Of a stretch of 64,000 bases of DNA, positions 31,836 to 42,382 are shown one piece after another. The DNA comes from Coxiella endosymbiont of Dermacentor marginatus. Its GTDB lineage: Bacteria; Pseudomonadota; Gammaproteobacteria; Coxiellales; Coxiellaceae. Location of the stretch: the NCBI RefSeq assembly GCF_907164955.1, contig NZ_OU015521.1:806001-870000 (forward strand). Reading direction: 5' to 3'. The stretch's first letter is position 1, and each line of letters opens with the position of its first letter. The translations under genes and the position numbers were made by a program. The notes under the pieces are model-generated. The model had not been told where the DNA came from and did no database searches. It worked only from the letters and a program-made list of their open reading frames with translations.

Positions 31836-31909
31836 AAAGATTTTATTTATTCATCTTAGATGATGCGACTACTACTATCTTAATCAAGCATCATATTCTA
31901 GCAGAGCTT

Positions 31910-32110
31910 ATGTTTAGAAAAAAAAATAATTATCAAAAGGTTGCTGGAACTTATATTAGCGAAATTGATAAGCACTTGTCTGATTTTGATCAGAGCCATA
32001 CAAGATCAGACACACAACAGGAAGAACTCACTAAATACAAAAGAATTTTCTACCTGAGAAACAACCCATCCTTCATCATAAAGGGAAAAGATTTATGGGA
32101 TTTTGAATGA
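31910..32110 (+). CDS. Small conserved protein, CBU_0585-like
   Basis: This 66-residue hydrophilic protein has no membrane segment. It carries the pattern VAGTYISEIDKHLSDFDQSH and a later KYKRIFYLRNNP, which I associate with a short family named after C. burnetii CBU_0585. Function is unknown. It lies tail to tail with grxD, three bases apart, and divergently from the fused oxidoreductase. Its size leaves some doubt, but the biased amino-acid content and tight fit support it. Confidence 0.65.
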   Translation: MFRKKNNYQKVAGTYISEIDKHLSDFDQSHTRSDTQQEELTKYKRIFYLRNNPSFIIKGKDLWDFE

Positions 32111-32113
32111 CAG

Positions 32114-32425
32114 CTACAAATCTTCTAGCAATTTTTTTAACTCTCCGCTCTCGAATAGCTCGCTAACAATGTCGCTTCCACCAATAAAGTTACCCTTAAT
32201 ATAGAGTTGGGGAATTGTAGGCCAGTTGGAAAAGTCTTTAATTCCTTGACGAAGCTCAGTCAACTCTAAAACGTTAAAGCTCGTAAAGTTGACCTCACCG
32301 CATTGACGTAAAATATGAACTACATGTCCTGAGAATCCGCACTGAGGAAAATCAGGGGTTCCTTTCATATACAAAACAATAGGATTATTTTTTATTTGTT
32401 TCCGAATTTTTTCTTGAATACTCAT
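32114..32425 (-). CDS. grxD: Monothiol glutaredoxin Grx4/GrxD
   Basis: Grx4-type proteins carry or store [2Fe-2S] clusters using glutathione. The 103 residues contain the monothiol site QCGFSGH near residue 29, YMKGTPDFP upstream of it, NWPTIPQLYIKGNFIGGSDIV, and a normal C-terminus. The start ATG is preceded by two tandem copies of a 12-bp unit, each with a GAGG, so the gene has a duplicated Shine-Dalgarno. With fdxA, nadA and the fused flavoprotein nearby it belongs to a cluster rich in iron-sulfur proteins. Confidence 0.96.
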   Translation of the reverse strand: MSIQEKIRKQIKNNPIVLYMKGTPDFPQCGFSGHVVHILRQCGEVNFTSFNVLELTELRQGIKDFSNWPTIPQLYIKGNFIGGSDIVSELFESGELKKLLEDL

Positions 32426-32449
32426 TAGTAACCTCTTTAGTAACCTCTT
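32426..32449 (-). promoter_or_regulatory. Duplicated ribosome-binding site of grxD
   Basis: Two exact 12-bp copies (read on the minus strand as AAGAGGTTACTA) lie directly before the grxD ATG. The proximal GAGG is about six bases from the start codon and the distal one 18. Only the proximal copy is at working distance. Confidence 0.85.
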
Positions 32450-32461
32450 TTATATTGGATG

Positions 32462-32479
32462 TTCTCTATTAATAGAGAA
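32462..32479. promoter_or_regulatory. 18-bp perfect palindrome upstream of grxD
   Basis: TTCTCTATT and its exact complement meet without a spacer 37 bp before the grxD start codon. The position and dyad symmetry would suit an operator. No regulator family was recognised, and a short AT-rich palindrome can arise by chance. Confidence 0.4.
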
Positions 32480-32909
32480 TACGTCTAAACTTAGCGATTT
32501 TTCTAATCCCATCTAATTGCTTTATTCCTGATTCCCTTACTGCACTACCAAAATCACTAAGTTCAAAAGTTTACAGAGCAACGTTCTATTTGTTATAAAA
32601 ATTCATCAAGTTCATCAAGCGGAATGCCTCTTCTCTTTAAGCAAGCCTACGGATATCCAATCTCACACGATTCCCAAAAGCACTAAAAACCATAGCTAGC
32701 AACAAGAGATATGATGTCATGCCTCAAATTCGGGACACAAAACCACTGCTGCTCATCTTTTTTCTCAAGAAAAAATGGATTCCAGAGAAATCCATTTCAA
32801 TCCAACTTTCGATATCCTACACCTTTACTATAATGGTCACTTAGTTATTTTTGTTACGCACTTTCATTACACCTTTCGTTGCATTATAATTAAAATAGGG
32901 TTTTTGTAA
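32480..32909. other. Divergent spacer between grxD and fdxA
   Basis: No gene was recognised. At 32753-32777, TTTTTTCTCAAGAAAAAATGG offers a small AT-rich hairpin. The rest is featureless. Confidence 0.35.
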
Positions 32910-33236
32910 ATGACATTTGTAGTAATCGATAATTGTATACGTTGTAAATACACAGACTGCGTAGAAGTCTGTCCAGTAGATTGTTTTCGCGAAGGGCCGA
33001 ATATGTTGGTCATCGATCCTGATGAATGCATTGATTGCAATCTTTGCGTTCCAGAATGTCCCGTCGATGCTATTTTTTCTGAAGACGACTTACCTAAAGA
33101 AAAGCAATTTTTTATAAAACTCAATTCAGAGCTTGCAAAACGATGGCCTATTATTGCAGTCAAAAAAGAAGCTCCAGGAGATGCCGATGATTGGGCAGAT
33201 ATCCAAGATAAACTTCAATATTTGAAGCGTGAATAA
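32910..33236 (+). CDS. fdxA: Seven-iron ferredoxin FdxA
   Basis: This 108-residue ferredoxin carries one [3Fe-4S] and one [4Fe-4S] cluster in the cytoplasm. The cysteine pattern [17 protein letters not shown] followed by [16 protein letters not shown] is that of the Azotobacter FdI family, as is the C-terminal extension ending [17 protein letters not shown] lies nine bases before the ATG. Possible electron partners in the window include the fused flavoprotein. It stands alone between long spacers. Confidence 0.95.
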   Translation: MTFVVIDNCIRCKYTDCVEVCPVDCFREGPNMLVIDPDECIDCNLCVPECPVDAIFSEDDLPKEKQFFIKLNSELAKRWPIIAVKKEAPGDADDWADIQDKLQYLKRE

Positions 33237-35223
33237 TGAGAATAAAAAACGAGTGAGTTTTCATCACTGCGAAGAGGAGCTGATCAACAAGATAATCTTG
33301 AAACAAAAACCATTTATTTTAGCCATTCTCTTAATTAAAAATAGTATTTAACTAGATCCAGTAATGAAGAGGTGTTAAGAGTAATTGAGAAGACCGTGTT
33401 ATTTATTTCCTAAGCCATAAAACATTAATTACCATTGTGGTTATCAGCCCATCATTGATGATCACATTTATTATGCTTTTTTGATCGTGTTTAAGTTATC
33501 TTAACCCATTTAGTTTTAATATGAATAAGTTTAAAAAACAGATCGTCGGGTCAACTTACTAAGAATCGTCGACAGACTTCGTTTCGGATGATATCAAAAT
33601 TTTCATGATTTTAAAAGGATCATGAGAGCTTACTGTTTTAGTACAAAGGCAAAGACATTTTTATGCTATCAAAAACTACCGAAAGAATGTTTTCCTACTT
33701 TCTGTATGTTGTTTTTCTGCAATTACTAAAAAACAACTATCCTCAAAATTTATTGAAAATCTTGGTTGCTAATTAAAGTTAATAGAGGAATTTTTAGCGA
33801 GTTAGTTAGAAAAAGATGGTCAGATTCCCAGTATAATTTTTGATATTGAATTCAATCTCATCTAAATAATTAAAGAGATCTATGGTACGATGAGGAACTG
33901 GTAATGCGCTCCCTATTATTTAAAATCGTATTTAAAGAGTTGAATAATAGCTCGATGCTTGGGTAATTTTATAAAAAATACTGACATCTATACTCTGGAA
34001 AGTAACAATTGGGCATTATTCTCAGCTATTCAATATTGATATAATTAAAGTCACTTCTGAACCATTTCCAGACAAAAATCGCTGACTATAGAACTGGATT
34101 GGTGTAGAGGAACTTCTAATTTATCCGATACTAATTAAGTTTACTAAATTAAGATCAAAGTTTTTTCTTGGTTTTTTTAAATTCTAAAATTTTTTAATAC
34201 CCAGTGTTGGCAGTAAATCCGTTTTCCTTCTGAGTAATATAAATAACCGCCTTTTATTTTTCATTCTACAAAATAATAAAGAAAATGATGTAACTCCTTC
34301 ATTGATATTGTATTGCTCTTTACTTAAGCTGTTCCGCATCTTTTTTCTAGCACCAAATTTATTAAATATATTGACAAAGCATTACTTTCTCACACTCTTA
34401 ATTATAAACTAATATAACTAGCTGAAAAGCTGCATTAATTTCGCAATAATTAATGTCACTGAGCATCAATTAATTACCATTAATTATCTATCAAAGTTTA
34501 AGATCAAGAAAGAAGTTGCCATAAAACCAGATTAAGCTTCATTTACTTCTTTTGTGGTGTGTCCCCATTATAAATTCATAAGATGACACTTCGCAAATAA
34601 ATAATTATCTATTTTCTCTATTTATCTAAATTAAACTGATGGATAAAAACTTTCGCAGTTTGCCCAATCACTAGTTCACACATCGAATCAATGAGATTGC
34701 ATAAAAAGATTATGAGTTCAAAATATTTGAGCACAGTGGCTACCTTTATCTTTACTATAAACCACTTTAGTCTTGACTAACTATCTACATTTCATAAATT
34801 AATTTCAGATTTTGCTGCAATCTATATTCTCACTTGGAAGAGAAAATCTTTAATACGAAAATATCTTAAAAATGTTTAAATCTGCAAAGGTTTGAAATCC
34901 TTGTCTTTGGTATTAAAAATGAACGCAACAACTATGTTATTCTATCGTTATTAAAGAAAAGGACATTTCGTTTAGTATTTTTAAGTTAGATGTCCCTCAG
35001 ATATTGAAAGAGCAATAAGCAGCAATTTTTGACTTTTCCTTTCATTCTTTACTTCCCCTGCGAGTTTAATCACTTAACTTACACCTATTTGATGATTTTT
35101 CACTTACTTATTTGTATATTATGCTGAAACAAGAACGATTGAACCAATGAGGGAAAGCAGTTATAATCCAAGGATTTGTGCGCTACAAGATTAGCGGGAT
35201 AATGTCTCCTCTAATTTCTGGCC
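33237..35223. other. 2-kb decayed spacer between fdxA and the APC permease
   Basis: I recognise nothing here on either strand. It is AT-rich, full of stops in all frames, and probably the residue of one or two deleted genes. No RNA gene or repeat unit was seen. Confidence 0.4.
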
Positions 35224-36918
35224 ATGATAGAAGATGTTATGAATAATATTCATGCTTATAAACGACGCATTGGTCCGATTGGTTTAATGATGTCCGCTGT
35301 GAGCGCTATGATCGGTTCCGGATGGCTTTTTAGTTCTTTGTACGTTGGTCGCTTAGCAGGCCCTGCTTCGGTTCTTGCTTGGATTTTTGGAGGAGTATTA
35401 GTAGTCATTGTAGCACTTACCTATGCAGAAATCGCGACCATGCTTCCTATCACTGGCGGCAGTACCCGATTTCCCCAATTAACCCATGGTACTTTCATCA
35501 GCTTATTTTTTGGTTGGATTACGTGGTTCAATTTAATGACAGCCCCGGCTACTGAAGTTCAGGCAATGATCCAATATGCTGCCAATTACTGGCCTGATTT
35601 AGTTCAGCAACACGGTGCTGGCGTACATGGGTTGAGTCTGGAAGGATATGTTATTGCTACACTTATGATGGTGGGATTTAGTTTAATTAATATTTACTCA
35701 ATTCGATTCATTACCCGACTTAATAATATTTTCTCATTTTGGAAGTTAATTATACCTATTTTAACCGCTATTGTGCTTATGGCAGTTGCTTTTCATCCTC
35801 ATAATTTCACTAATTTTCAATATGGGGGGTTCATGCCTAACGGTTGGAAAGGCGTTTTTGCTGCATTAGCAACGGGGGGTATTTTATTTGCTTTTAATGG
35901 TTTCAAGCAAGCGGTGGAACTTGCAGGGGAAGCAGAAAATCCAAGCCGTACTGTGATGACTGCTATTTTGGGCAGCTTAGTCATTGTGCTGGTCATTTAT
36001 TTAATACTGCAAATCGGTTTCATTGGTGCTCTAAGCCCTGATAGCTTATCAAAAGGTTGGCTCTACGTACATTTTATAGGAGATGCAGGACCATTAGCTG
36101 GCCTTTTGATGACATTAGGCATTACTTGGATGGCTATTTTGCTTTATGTCGATGCTTTAGTGGCTACCAGTGCTGCAGGCCTAGTCTATAGCACTAGCGC
36201 GGCCAGAACTTTATATGGATTAAGTGCTAACCGTCAATTACCTAAATTTTTACAAGAAGTGAATGAAAGGGGAATTCCTGCTAAAGCTGTGTTTATTAAT
36301 TTTATCGTAGGTATGACATTCTTCTTACCTTTTCAAGGCTGGTATGCGATGGCTGAATTTATGTCATCAATTATTGCTCTTTCCTACATTACAGGGCCGA
36401 TTTGTTGCTTATCATTACGTTATCAATTGCCAGACCATAAACGAGTTTTTCGTCTACCTTTAGCAACAATATGGAGTTTCATTGGATTTTATATTTGTAC
36501 TCTTATTGTTTATTGGGCAGGTTGGAGTGTAGTTTCCAAACTAGAAATTAGTTTGATCTTTTCCTTTATGCTTTTCATTGTTTATCGATTATTTTCTGAA
36601 CGCCCCAGAGGTATCCATATGAATTGGCGTGCTTCTCTTTGGATGTGGCCTTATTTAATCGGATTGAGCATCATTTCTTATTTAGGCTCTTACGGTGGAG
36701 GGCGTGGTAATATCCCATTTGGATGGGATTTTTTATACCTTGGTATTTTATCTCTCATTTCTCTCCATCTGGCTGTTTTTTTTCGAGCTAGTGATAAGCA
36801 CGTGAGAGACACTCTTGCTCGTTTTGAAGAAGAAGTAACGACTGGTATTCCATCTACTCTACCTGACGAAAAAGTAAAAACTTATCGAATAAAACAGAAA
36901 AAAAAATATTCCTGTTGA
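35224..36918 (+). CDS. APC superfamily amino-acid permease
   Basis: This 564-residue inner-membrane transporter has about 12 or more hydrophobic spans. Span 1 holds the APC substrate-binding pattern SAMIGSGWLFSS, and span 6 holds LATGGILFAFNGFKQAVELAGEAENP, typical of amino-acid/proton antiporter or symporter members. The substrate is not certain. The overall look recalls aspartate or glutamate transporters, which would suit the NAD-glutamate dehydrogenase. ATG 35224 is assumed, and an ATG at 35239 is possible. The basic C-terminal tail is cytoplasmic. Confidence 0.9.
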   Translation: MIEDVMNNIHAYKRRIGPIGLMMSAVSAMIGSGWLFSSLYVGRLAGPASVLAWIFGGVLVVIVALTYAEIATMLPITGGSTRFPQLTHGTFISLFFGWITWFNLMTAPATEVQAMIQYAANYWPDLVQQHGAGVHGLSLEGYVIATLMMVGFSLINIYSIRFITRLNNIFSFWKLIIPILTAIVLMAVAFHPHNFTNFQYGGFMPNGWKGVFAALATGGILFAFNGFKQAVELAGEAENPSRTVMTAILGSLVIVLVIYLILQIGFIGALSPDSLSKGWLYVHFIGDAGPLAGLLMTLGITWMAILLYVDALVATSAAGLVYSTSAARTLYGLSANRQLPKFLQEVNERGIPAKAVFINFIVGMTFFLPFQGWYAMAEFMSSIIALSYITGPICCLSLRYQLPDHKRVFRLPLATIWSFIGFYICTLIVYWAGWSVVSKLEISLIFSFMLFIVYRLFSERPRGIHMNWRASLWMWPYLIGLSIISYLGSYGGGRGNIPFGWDFLYLGILSLISLHLAVFFRASDKHVRDTLARFEEEVTTGIPSTLPDEKVKTYRIKQKKKYSC

Positions 36919-37005
36919 ACGATACTTAATCTCATTAAATATACTCTAATAAAAGAAATAAGATGTTGATTAATAAATTGATTATCCTGTAAAATTTCAC
37001 TTCTT

Positions 37006-38325
37006 ATGAAGACACTCTATGTAAAAACACACGGCTGCCAGATGAATAAGTATGATTCTACTAAAATGGCAGACGTTCTTCGTATTTCTCATGGTTTAGA
37101 ACTTACGTTTAGCCCAGAAAACGCAGATGTTTTATTACTTAATACATGTTCCATTCGAAAAAAATCGCAAGAAAAAGTATTTTCTGAATTAGGCCGATGG
37201 AGACCCTTAAAAGAAAGAAAACCTCATATAATCATTGGTGTTGGAGGTTGTGTAGCAAGTCAAGAAGGAGATAATATTTTAAAACGTGCTCCCTTCGTAG
37301 ACGTTATTTTCGGACCCCAAACTTTACATCGATTACCAGAACTGATAAATACAGTAGTTCAATCTAAAAAATCGGTTGTTGATGTCACCTTTCCAGAAGT
37401 TGAAAAATTTGATCGATTGCCTGAGTCTCGTTCGGATGGACCTTCAGCTTTCGTTTCCATTATGGAGGGATGCAGTAAATATTGCACCTTTTGTGTGGTT
37501 CCTTATACACGGGGTGAGGAAATCAGCCGGCTATTTGATGATATCATTGCTGAAGTTGTTGGTTTAACACAACAAGGCGTCCGGGAGATTACCTTACTTG
37601 GGCAAAATGTTAATAATTATCAAGGTCTTATGTATGATGGTCAGATAGCCGACTTAGCTTTACTCATTCGTCATTTAGCTGCTATTGAAGAAGTAAAAAG
37701 AATTCGATTTACTACTTCTCATCCTTCTGCTTTTTCAGAAAATTTGATTGATGTTTATGCTACAGAGTCCAAACTTGCTAATCATCTTCATTTACCGATT
37801 CAAAGTGGTTCTGACCAAATTTTAGCAGCGATGAAACGTAACTATACTGCTCTAGAATTTAAATCTAAAATTCATAAACTACGTAAAATTCGACCTGATA
37901 TCAGTATTTCCTCGGATTTTATCATTGGTTTTCCAGGAGAAACCGAAGAAGATTTTCAAGCTACTATAAATCTCATTCATGAGATTGGTTTCGATTTTTC
38001 TTTCAGTTTTATTTATAGTCCCCGCCCAGGTACTCCTGCTACTCAACTATCTGATGATGTCCCTATGGCAATTAAGAAAAAACGTTTAGCGATTTTACAA
38101 AATTGTATACAAATGAAAACAATGGAAATTAGTCGATTGATGGTAGGAACTCAACAACGCATCTTAATCGTAGGGCCTTCGAAAAAGCACCCTGATCAAC
38201 TTAGTGGTCGAACTGAAAACAATCGAGTTGTGAATTTTATAGGAGAGTCAACATTAATTGGAAAAATGGTGAAGATTAGAATTAAAGAAGCCCACCAGAA
38301 TTCCTTATGGGGTGAGATGTGTTAA
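37006..38325 (+). CDS. miaB: tRNA-2-methylthio-N6-dimethylallyladenosine synthase MiaB
   Basis: MiaB is a radical-SAM enzyme adding a methylthio group to i6A37 of tRNAs reading U-starting codons. The N-terminal domain binds one cluster through THGCQMN, NTCSIR and VGGCVA. The radical-SAM motif [15 protein letters not shown] lies near residue 155, with LLGQNVNNY and HLPIQSGSD following, and a C-terminal TRAM domain ends near residue 437. The length of 439 residues is normal. It opens the eroded miaB-phoH-ybeY-corC-lnt cluster. Confidence 0.97.
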   Translation: MKTLYVKTHGCQMNKYDSTKMADVLRISHGLELTFSPENADVLLLNTCSIRKKSQEKVFSELGRWRPLKERKPHIIIGVGGCVASQEGDNILKRAPFVDVIFGPQTLHRLPELINTVVQSKKSVVDVTFPEVEKFDRLPESRSDGPSAFVSIMEGCSKYCTFCVVPYTRGEEISRLFDDIIAEVVGLTQQGVREITLLGQNVNNYQGLMYDGQIADLALLIRHLAAIEEVKRIRFTTSHPSAFSENLIDVYATESKLANHLHLPIQSGSDQILAAMKRNYTALEFKSKIHKLRKIRPDISISSDFIIGFPGETEEDFQATINLIHEIGFDFSFSFIYSPRPGTPATQLSDDVPMAIKKKRLAILQNCIQMKTMEISRLMVGTQQRILIVGPSKKHPDQLSGRTENNRVVNFIGESTLIGKMVKIRIKEAHQNSLWGEMC

Positions 38326-39129
38326 TGATAATAACTCGGAATCTTCTGCATTAGCTCGAAGAATTAAATTAGCGTCGGATGGTAACAAACATCTTCACTG
38401 AGTGTAAGTCAATTTGATGAAAATTTTCACTTCATTGAACGTCATCTCAAATGTGGAAATTAATAGTCAAGATAATGCTTTTGAAGTTATTAACATTCCT
38501 CAATCTTATAGATAAAGTAACAAAAATGCTAAAAATTCTTCATTAAAGAAGTTTTATTGTATATTGGAGAACTAATTATCGAACTCCTGAAAGCTTGAGC
38601 AAATAAAAAACTAAGTACAAACTAAATTTCGCTAATTACGAGTAATTGCATTTAATATGAATTTATGCAGAATCTGGAAAAATAGGTTATTTATTTTTGC
38701 ATTAACCAAAAGATCTTTATTTACGGTCGTTTTACGACAGCTTTTTTGAAAATTTAAGTACATTATATTGAAGTAAATTTAATTTTATTAATAAAATTAA
38801 TAAAGGGAACTGTTAAAGTTGTAATATTAACGCTTATATGCGCGATCGAACATTAAATGACTCTTTTACGGTTTTAAGATGAAACAAAAATAATGCTTAA
38901 AGAATAAATGGGAATGTTCTTAGTTCATGTGGATTTCCCTTCTAAGGTTGAAATCACGGGAAATATTACTTAAACCGATTTACCTAACTATAAGCAATAT
39001 ATTAAATTTTAGTTTACGAAACTTTATTCAGCTGTTACAGAACATCAACAAAATTCAATTGCTTTTTTTGGATCAAATGATATGGTTTCCTATGATTTAG
39101 TTGGATGGTTGAAGTATACGAAGAAGAAA
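38324..39129 (+). pseudogene. phoH: PhoH/YbeZ ATPase, decayed
   Basis: Between miaB and ybeY, where gammaproteobacteria carry phoH, translation across frames recovers family pieces. They are SALARRIKLASDGNKHL and QFDENFHFIERHLK from the N-terminus, RTLNDSFTVL plus DETKI (the DEAQ-type Walker B region), MGMFLVHVDFPSKVEITGNIT near the end, and FGSNDMVSYDLVGWL at the C-terminus. Stops and shifts separate them, and the Walker A part is not visible. At about 0.8 kb the relic is shorter than a normal gene. Its last codons run in frame into ybeY. A 22-bp palindrome lies at 38779-38800. Confidence 0.82.
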
Positions 39130-39600
39130 ATGAAACTTCATATTGAAATCCAAAGCGCTACTCAATTTTCTTCTCTTCCTGATTTCTCACAATTACAGGA
39201 GTGGATTTATACTACTCTTCAAATTATCCCAATGAATTTAGGAAAAAATTTATCTGAGTTAACGATTCGCTTTATTGATCGAGAAGAAAGTACTACTCTA
39301 AATGAAAGTTATAGGAACAAAAAAGGTCCTACGAATGTTTTGTCTTTTTCAAATGATCCTATTCCTGGCTTACCTTTTGATTTATCCGGGGATTTAGCTA
39401 TTTGCGCTCCTGTAGTTGCTGAAGAAGCCAATGCACAAAATAAACCCTTAAAAGCGCATTTTGCGCACCTTATTATTCATGGAATACTACATTTATTAGG
39501 ATACGATCATATCAAAATGCGAGAAGCTGCAGAAATGGAGAGGCTAGAAATCAAAGTATTATCTCAGCTTGGCTATAAAGATCCTTATAAAGATGGATAA
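39130..39600 (+). CDS. ybeY: Endoribonuclease YbeY
   Basis: YbeY is a zinc-dependent endoribonuclease needed for 16S rRNA 3' maturation and ribosome quality control. The zinc motif HGILHLLGYDH lies near residues 118-128, with KKGPTNVLSFSND and GDLAIC before it. The open frame extends to 39082, but the extra 16 residues (MVSYDLVGW...) match the end of PhoH. The true start is therefore ATG 39130, giving a normal 156 residues. The upstream phoH and downstream corC partners have both decayed. Confidence 0.95.
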   Translation: MKLHIEIQSATQFSSLPDFSQLQEWIYTTLQIIPMNLGKNLSELTIRFIDREESTTLNESYRNKKGPTNVLSFSNDPIPGLPFDLSGDLAICAPVVAEEANAQNKPLKAHFAHLIIHGILHLLGYDHIKMREAAEMERLEIKVLSQLGYKDPYKDG

Positions 39601-39779
39601 TATTTATCATAATAACTGTTTTTATACCCATAAGGAATAAGAACGACGACCGTATACTTCTACTAATCCTGTAATTTAGATTTTTCACGACGCAAAAAGA
39701 ACGTATACTAATTGATGATTTAAAATGTTTAAAAATTTTCGAAATAAAAGTCTGCAATTTTACTGAAATAATAGTAATT
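39601..39779. other. Spacer between ybeY and the corC relic
   Basis: Nothing was recognised. The first part of corC is presumably deleted or unrecognisable here. Confidence 0.35.
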
Positions 39780-40275
39780 GATCGTAATGTGTGTATCTAA
39801 TTGGTGTGTTCTTCTCACCATTGACTCACAACTTATTCATACTTCTTAGAAATTGGTGAAAATCGCGATGGAGTGATGAGCATTTTACTTGATAAGGCTT
39901 AATTAAGAATTTAATTTGATATACTATCTCAGTAAATTGTAGGTAAAAATTTAAGTTAAAAACTTCACGTATGTCCTTATTGCTTTCACTCTTGAGGGCT
40001 AACGAATCAAGAAGAACTTCTTATTGAAAAAATCTCGACTAAAACGTTACCATATGACCGTTATAGTGGATGATTATGTTGAAGTTTCTGGTCCAATGAT
40101 TATATAAAGTTGTTTGAAGCAATTTGTTGATAGAAAACATCAAGGATAAAACCAATATTGTAAAAGAAGCACTTAGTATTACCTCTAACTGAATAAAAAT
40201 GAATTTATCGTTTAAAATCTGAATCCCATTGAAATTCCAACAATCACTTTAACGTTATAATTAGTAATGAAACTA
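39780..40275 (+). pseudogene. corC: CorC/YbeX CBS-domain protein, decayed
   Basis: In the expected place between ybeY and lnt, translation across frames gives YSYFLEIGENRDGVMSILLDKA, resembling the CBS-domain segment of CorC with its IGExxDxxxGIL pattern. It then gives KRYHMTVIVDDYVEVSG, equivalent to the AIVVDEYGGVSGL region, and NLNPIEIPTIT near the C-terminal domain. Stops and shifts lie between them. About half the gene is left. CorC is linked to magnesium and cobalt efflux in E. coli. Confidence 0.75.
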
Positions 40276-40303
40276 CTGATTTTAATTCAGCAGATTGCCG
40301 AAG

Positions 40304-41776
40304 ATGAATAAACTTTTTTTCAATCTCTTATCAATAATTACTGGTGCTTTATTACCTTTAGCTTTCGCACCTGTTAATTGGTTTCCAGTCGCTTTTATTT
40401 CGCCAGTAATTTTATTAGTTATTGGAGTACATTCCACTCCTATGCAGAGTTTATGGAGAGGATGGTTATTTGGTTCAGGATTTTTTGGAATTGGCGCTTC
40501 CTGGATTTATGTAAGCATCCATCAATTTGGTAATGCTAATATTTCATTAGCTGTTTTAATCACTATTCTTTTTATTTTTATCTTAGCAACATTCATCGCG
40601 ATCCAAAGCTTTTCCTTTTCTTTACTTTTTCGCAATAAATCTATAGTGGTAACTTCACTGTTTAGTTTTTCTGCTTGGTGGGTAATCTGGGAATGGCTTC
40701 GAAGCGAATTATTCACTGGTTTCCCCTGGCTTTTTTTGGGATATAGCGAAATTCATTTCCTCTTAAAAGGTTTTGCTCCTATTATAGGGATTTATGGTGT
40801 ATCTTTAATCATAGCCTTTATAAGTGGATGCTTGTATCTTTTGTTCTTTCACAAAGAAGTGAAGATAAAAACATTAAGTATCATTCTTATTTTTGTTCTA
40901 CTACTTATTGGGGGGAGTCTGTCAAACAGACAATGGACACATCATCAGAAAAGAATTCTCAAAGTAAGTTTAGTTCAGGGCAATATTCAACAAGCTATAA
41001 AGTGGAATATTAATCGTTTATTTTCAATTCTTCACACCTATTATGCGGAAACAATCAAACATTGGAAAAGTGATATTGTTGTATGGCCAGAAGCCGCTAT
41101 CCCTATTTATCCTCAACGCATTCTTTCTTTTCTCGATTCTTTAAACAGGAAAGCAAAGAAGCATCAAACAGCTCTCATTACTGGGATTCCAATTTATCAA
41201 AAAAGAACGCAAAAAGCCTTTAATGGACTTGCTGTTCTGGGTAATGGCCATGGACTTTATTTTAAACGTCATTTAGTACCTTTCGGTGAATACACTCCTC
41301 TTCCTCAACTGTTGTTTTCTATCATAATAAAATACTTTGACATTCCTATGTCAGATTTCAGTCCTGGATTGTGGAATCAGCCGGCTCTTTATGCTAAAAA
41401 TATTTCTTTTGCTCCTTTTATTTGTTATGAAATCGCTTATCCATTTGAAGTACTAAATAGCATAAAAGGAAAATCATTTATCGTGGTGATTAGCGATGAC
41501 AGTTGGTTTAACAATACTATTGCTTCTGCTCAACAACTTCAAATTGCTCAAATGCGAGCTTTAGAAACCAACCGTTATTTAATTTATAGCACTAACACAG
41601 GTATAACTGCAATCATAGACCCTCTTGGCAAAATACATCAATCAATTCCACAGAATAAACTCATTGTTTTAACCGGTCAAATAACGCCAATGCTCGGAAA
41701 TACTCCTTTAATGAAATGGAATTATTATCCTACGCTAGGGATAGTGATTGTTTTTCTTTTACTGGGATTGACTTAG
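40304..41776 (+). CDS. lnt: Apolipoprotein N-acyltransferase
   Basis: Lnt adds the third acyl chain to lipoproteins in the inner membrane. About six N-terminal membrane segments precede a nitrilase-type periplasmic domain with the catalytic triad in place: glutamate in VVWPEAAIP (near 260), lysine in KRHLVPFGEYTP (near 320) and cysteine in FICYEIAYP (near 372). A C-terminal membrane anchor closes the protein. An upstream TTG at 40295 is in frame, but ATG 40304 is the more likely start. Retention agrees with lipoproteins LptE and the small Cys/His lipoprotein in this window. Confidence 0.95.
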   Translation: MNKLFFNLLSIITGALLPLAFAPVNWFPVAFISPVILLVIGVHSTPMQSLWRGWLFGSGFFGIGASWIYVSIHQFGNANISLAVLITILFIFILATFIAIQSFSFSLLFRNKSIVVTSLFSFSAWWVIWEWLRSELFTGFPWLFLGYSEIHFLLKGFAPIIGIYGVSLIIAFISGCLYLLFFHKEVKIKTLSIILIFVLLLIGGSLSNRQWTHHQKRILKVSLVQGNIQQAIKWNINRLFSILHTYYAETIKHWKSDIVVWPEAAIPIYPQRILSFLDSLNRKAKKHQTALITGIPIYQKRTQKAFNGLAVLGNGHGLYFKRHLVPFGEYTPLPQLLFSIIIKYFDIPMSDFSPGLWNQPALYAKNISFAPFICYEIAYPFEVLNSIKGKSFIVVISDDSWFNNTIASAQQLQIAQMRALETNRYLIYSTNTGITAIIDPLGKIHQSIPQNKLIVLTGQITPMLGNTPLMKWNYYPTLGIVIVFLLLGLT

Positions 41777-42382
41777 ACTCATTTTATTTTGGATTTAACA
41801 AAAGAATTCTACACTATAATGAAGTTTATTTAAGTAGAATCAAAGGGCTTGCAAAACTCATGGCAAATTTATTTTTTGTAAGATTACGATTTTCTGCAAG
41901 AGTCGTTTAGATCGATAACAGCTACTACTTAATTTTACAAGTCTAAATAAGGTAAAAAATTTTTAGTAGACTATAAAAAGATTATTTATAGATGTATTTA
42001 AATATAGTAATAACCTACAGTGTCTAACTATTTTTATTTTAGTTGCTTGATGTAACGTCTGCTAATATTTTAAAGCACTATTATAAACGCTGTTTACGAG
42101 AGATTTGTGAAGATTACATAGAGAAATAGCAGAAAAGTTATTAAATAATTACTTCTCGTATGTTTAAACGATTATTGAATGGTATGAGAAGAGAATCTAT
42201 CTACTTTCTCCTCTCTTACTCGTTGAAGACCCGAACTAATAGGAAAAATAAGTCCATCATTAGAATAATAATAAAAATCTGTTAAAGTAAAAGCTGATGA
42301 GCTAAAGCAAGAGTGATAGAATAGAAGTTTGATAGGAAAGCTCTTTCATCAGCTTAACTACTAGGGGCTATTCTAGCTAACT
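41777..42382. other. Spacer between lnt and leuS
   Basis: I see no gene or RNA in these 606 bp. A 64-codon frame overlapping the end of lnt looks accidental. Confidence 0.4.

Noticed and set aside
31537-31863. 108-codon + strand frame inside the fused oxidoreductase gene
   Set aside because: Antisense shadow of the strongly conserved minus-strand gene.
33237-35223. Hidden gene or RNA in the long spacer after fdxA
   Set aside because: Both strands were read in all frames without finding a motif, a tRNA arm or a repeat.
38779-38800. 22-bp palindrome as a regulatory site
   Set aside because: Composed almost only of A and T inside the phoH relic, where such symmetry can arise by chance.
41716-41910. 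64-codon frame overlapping the end of lnt
   Set aside because: Out of frame with lnt and without protein-like features.
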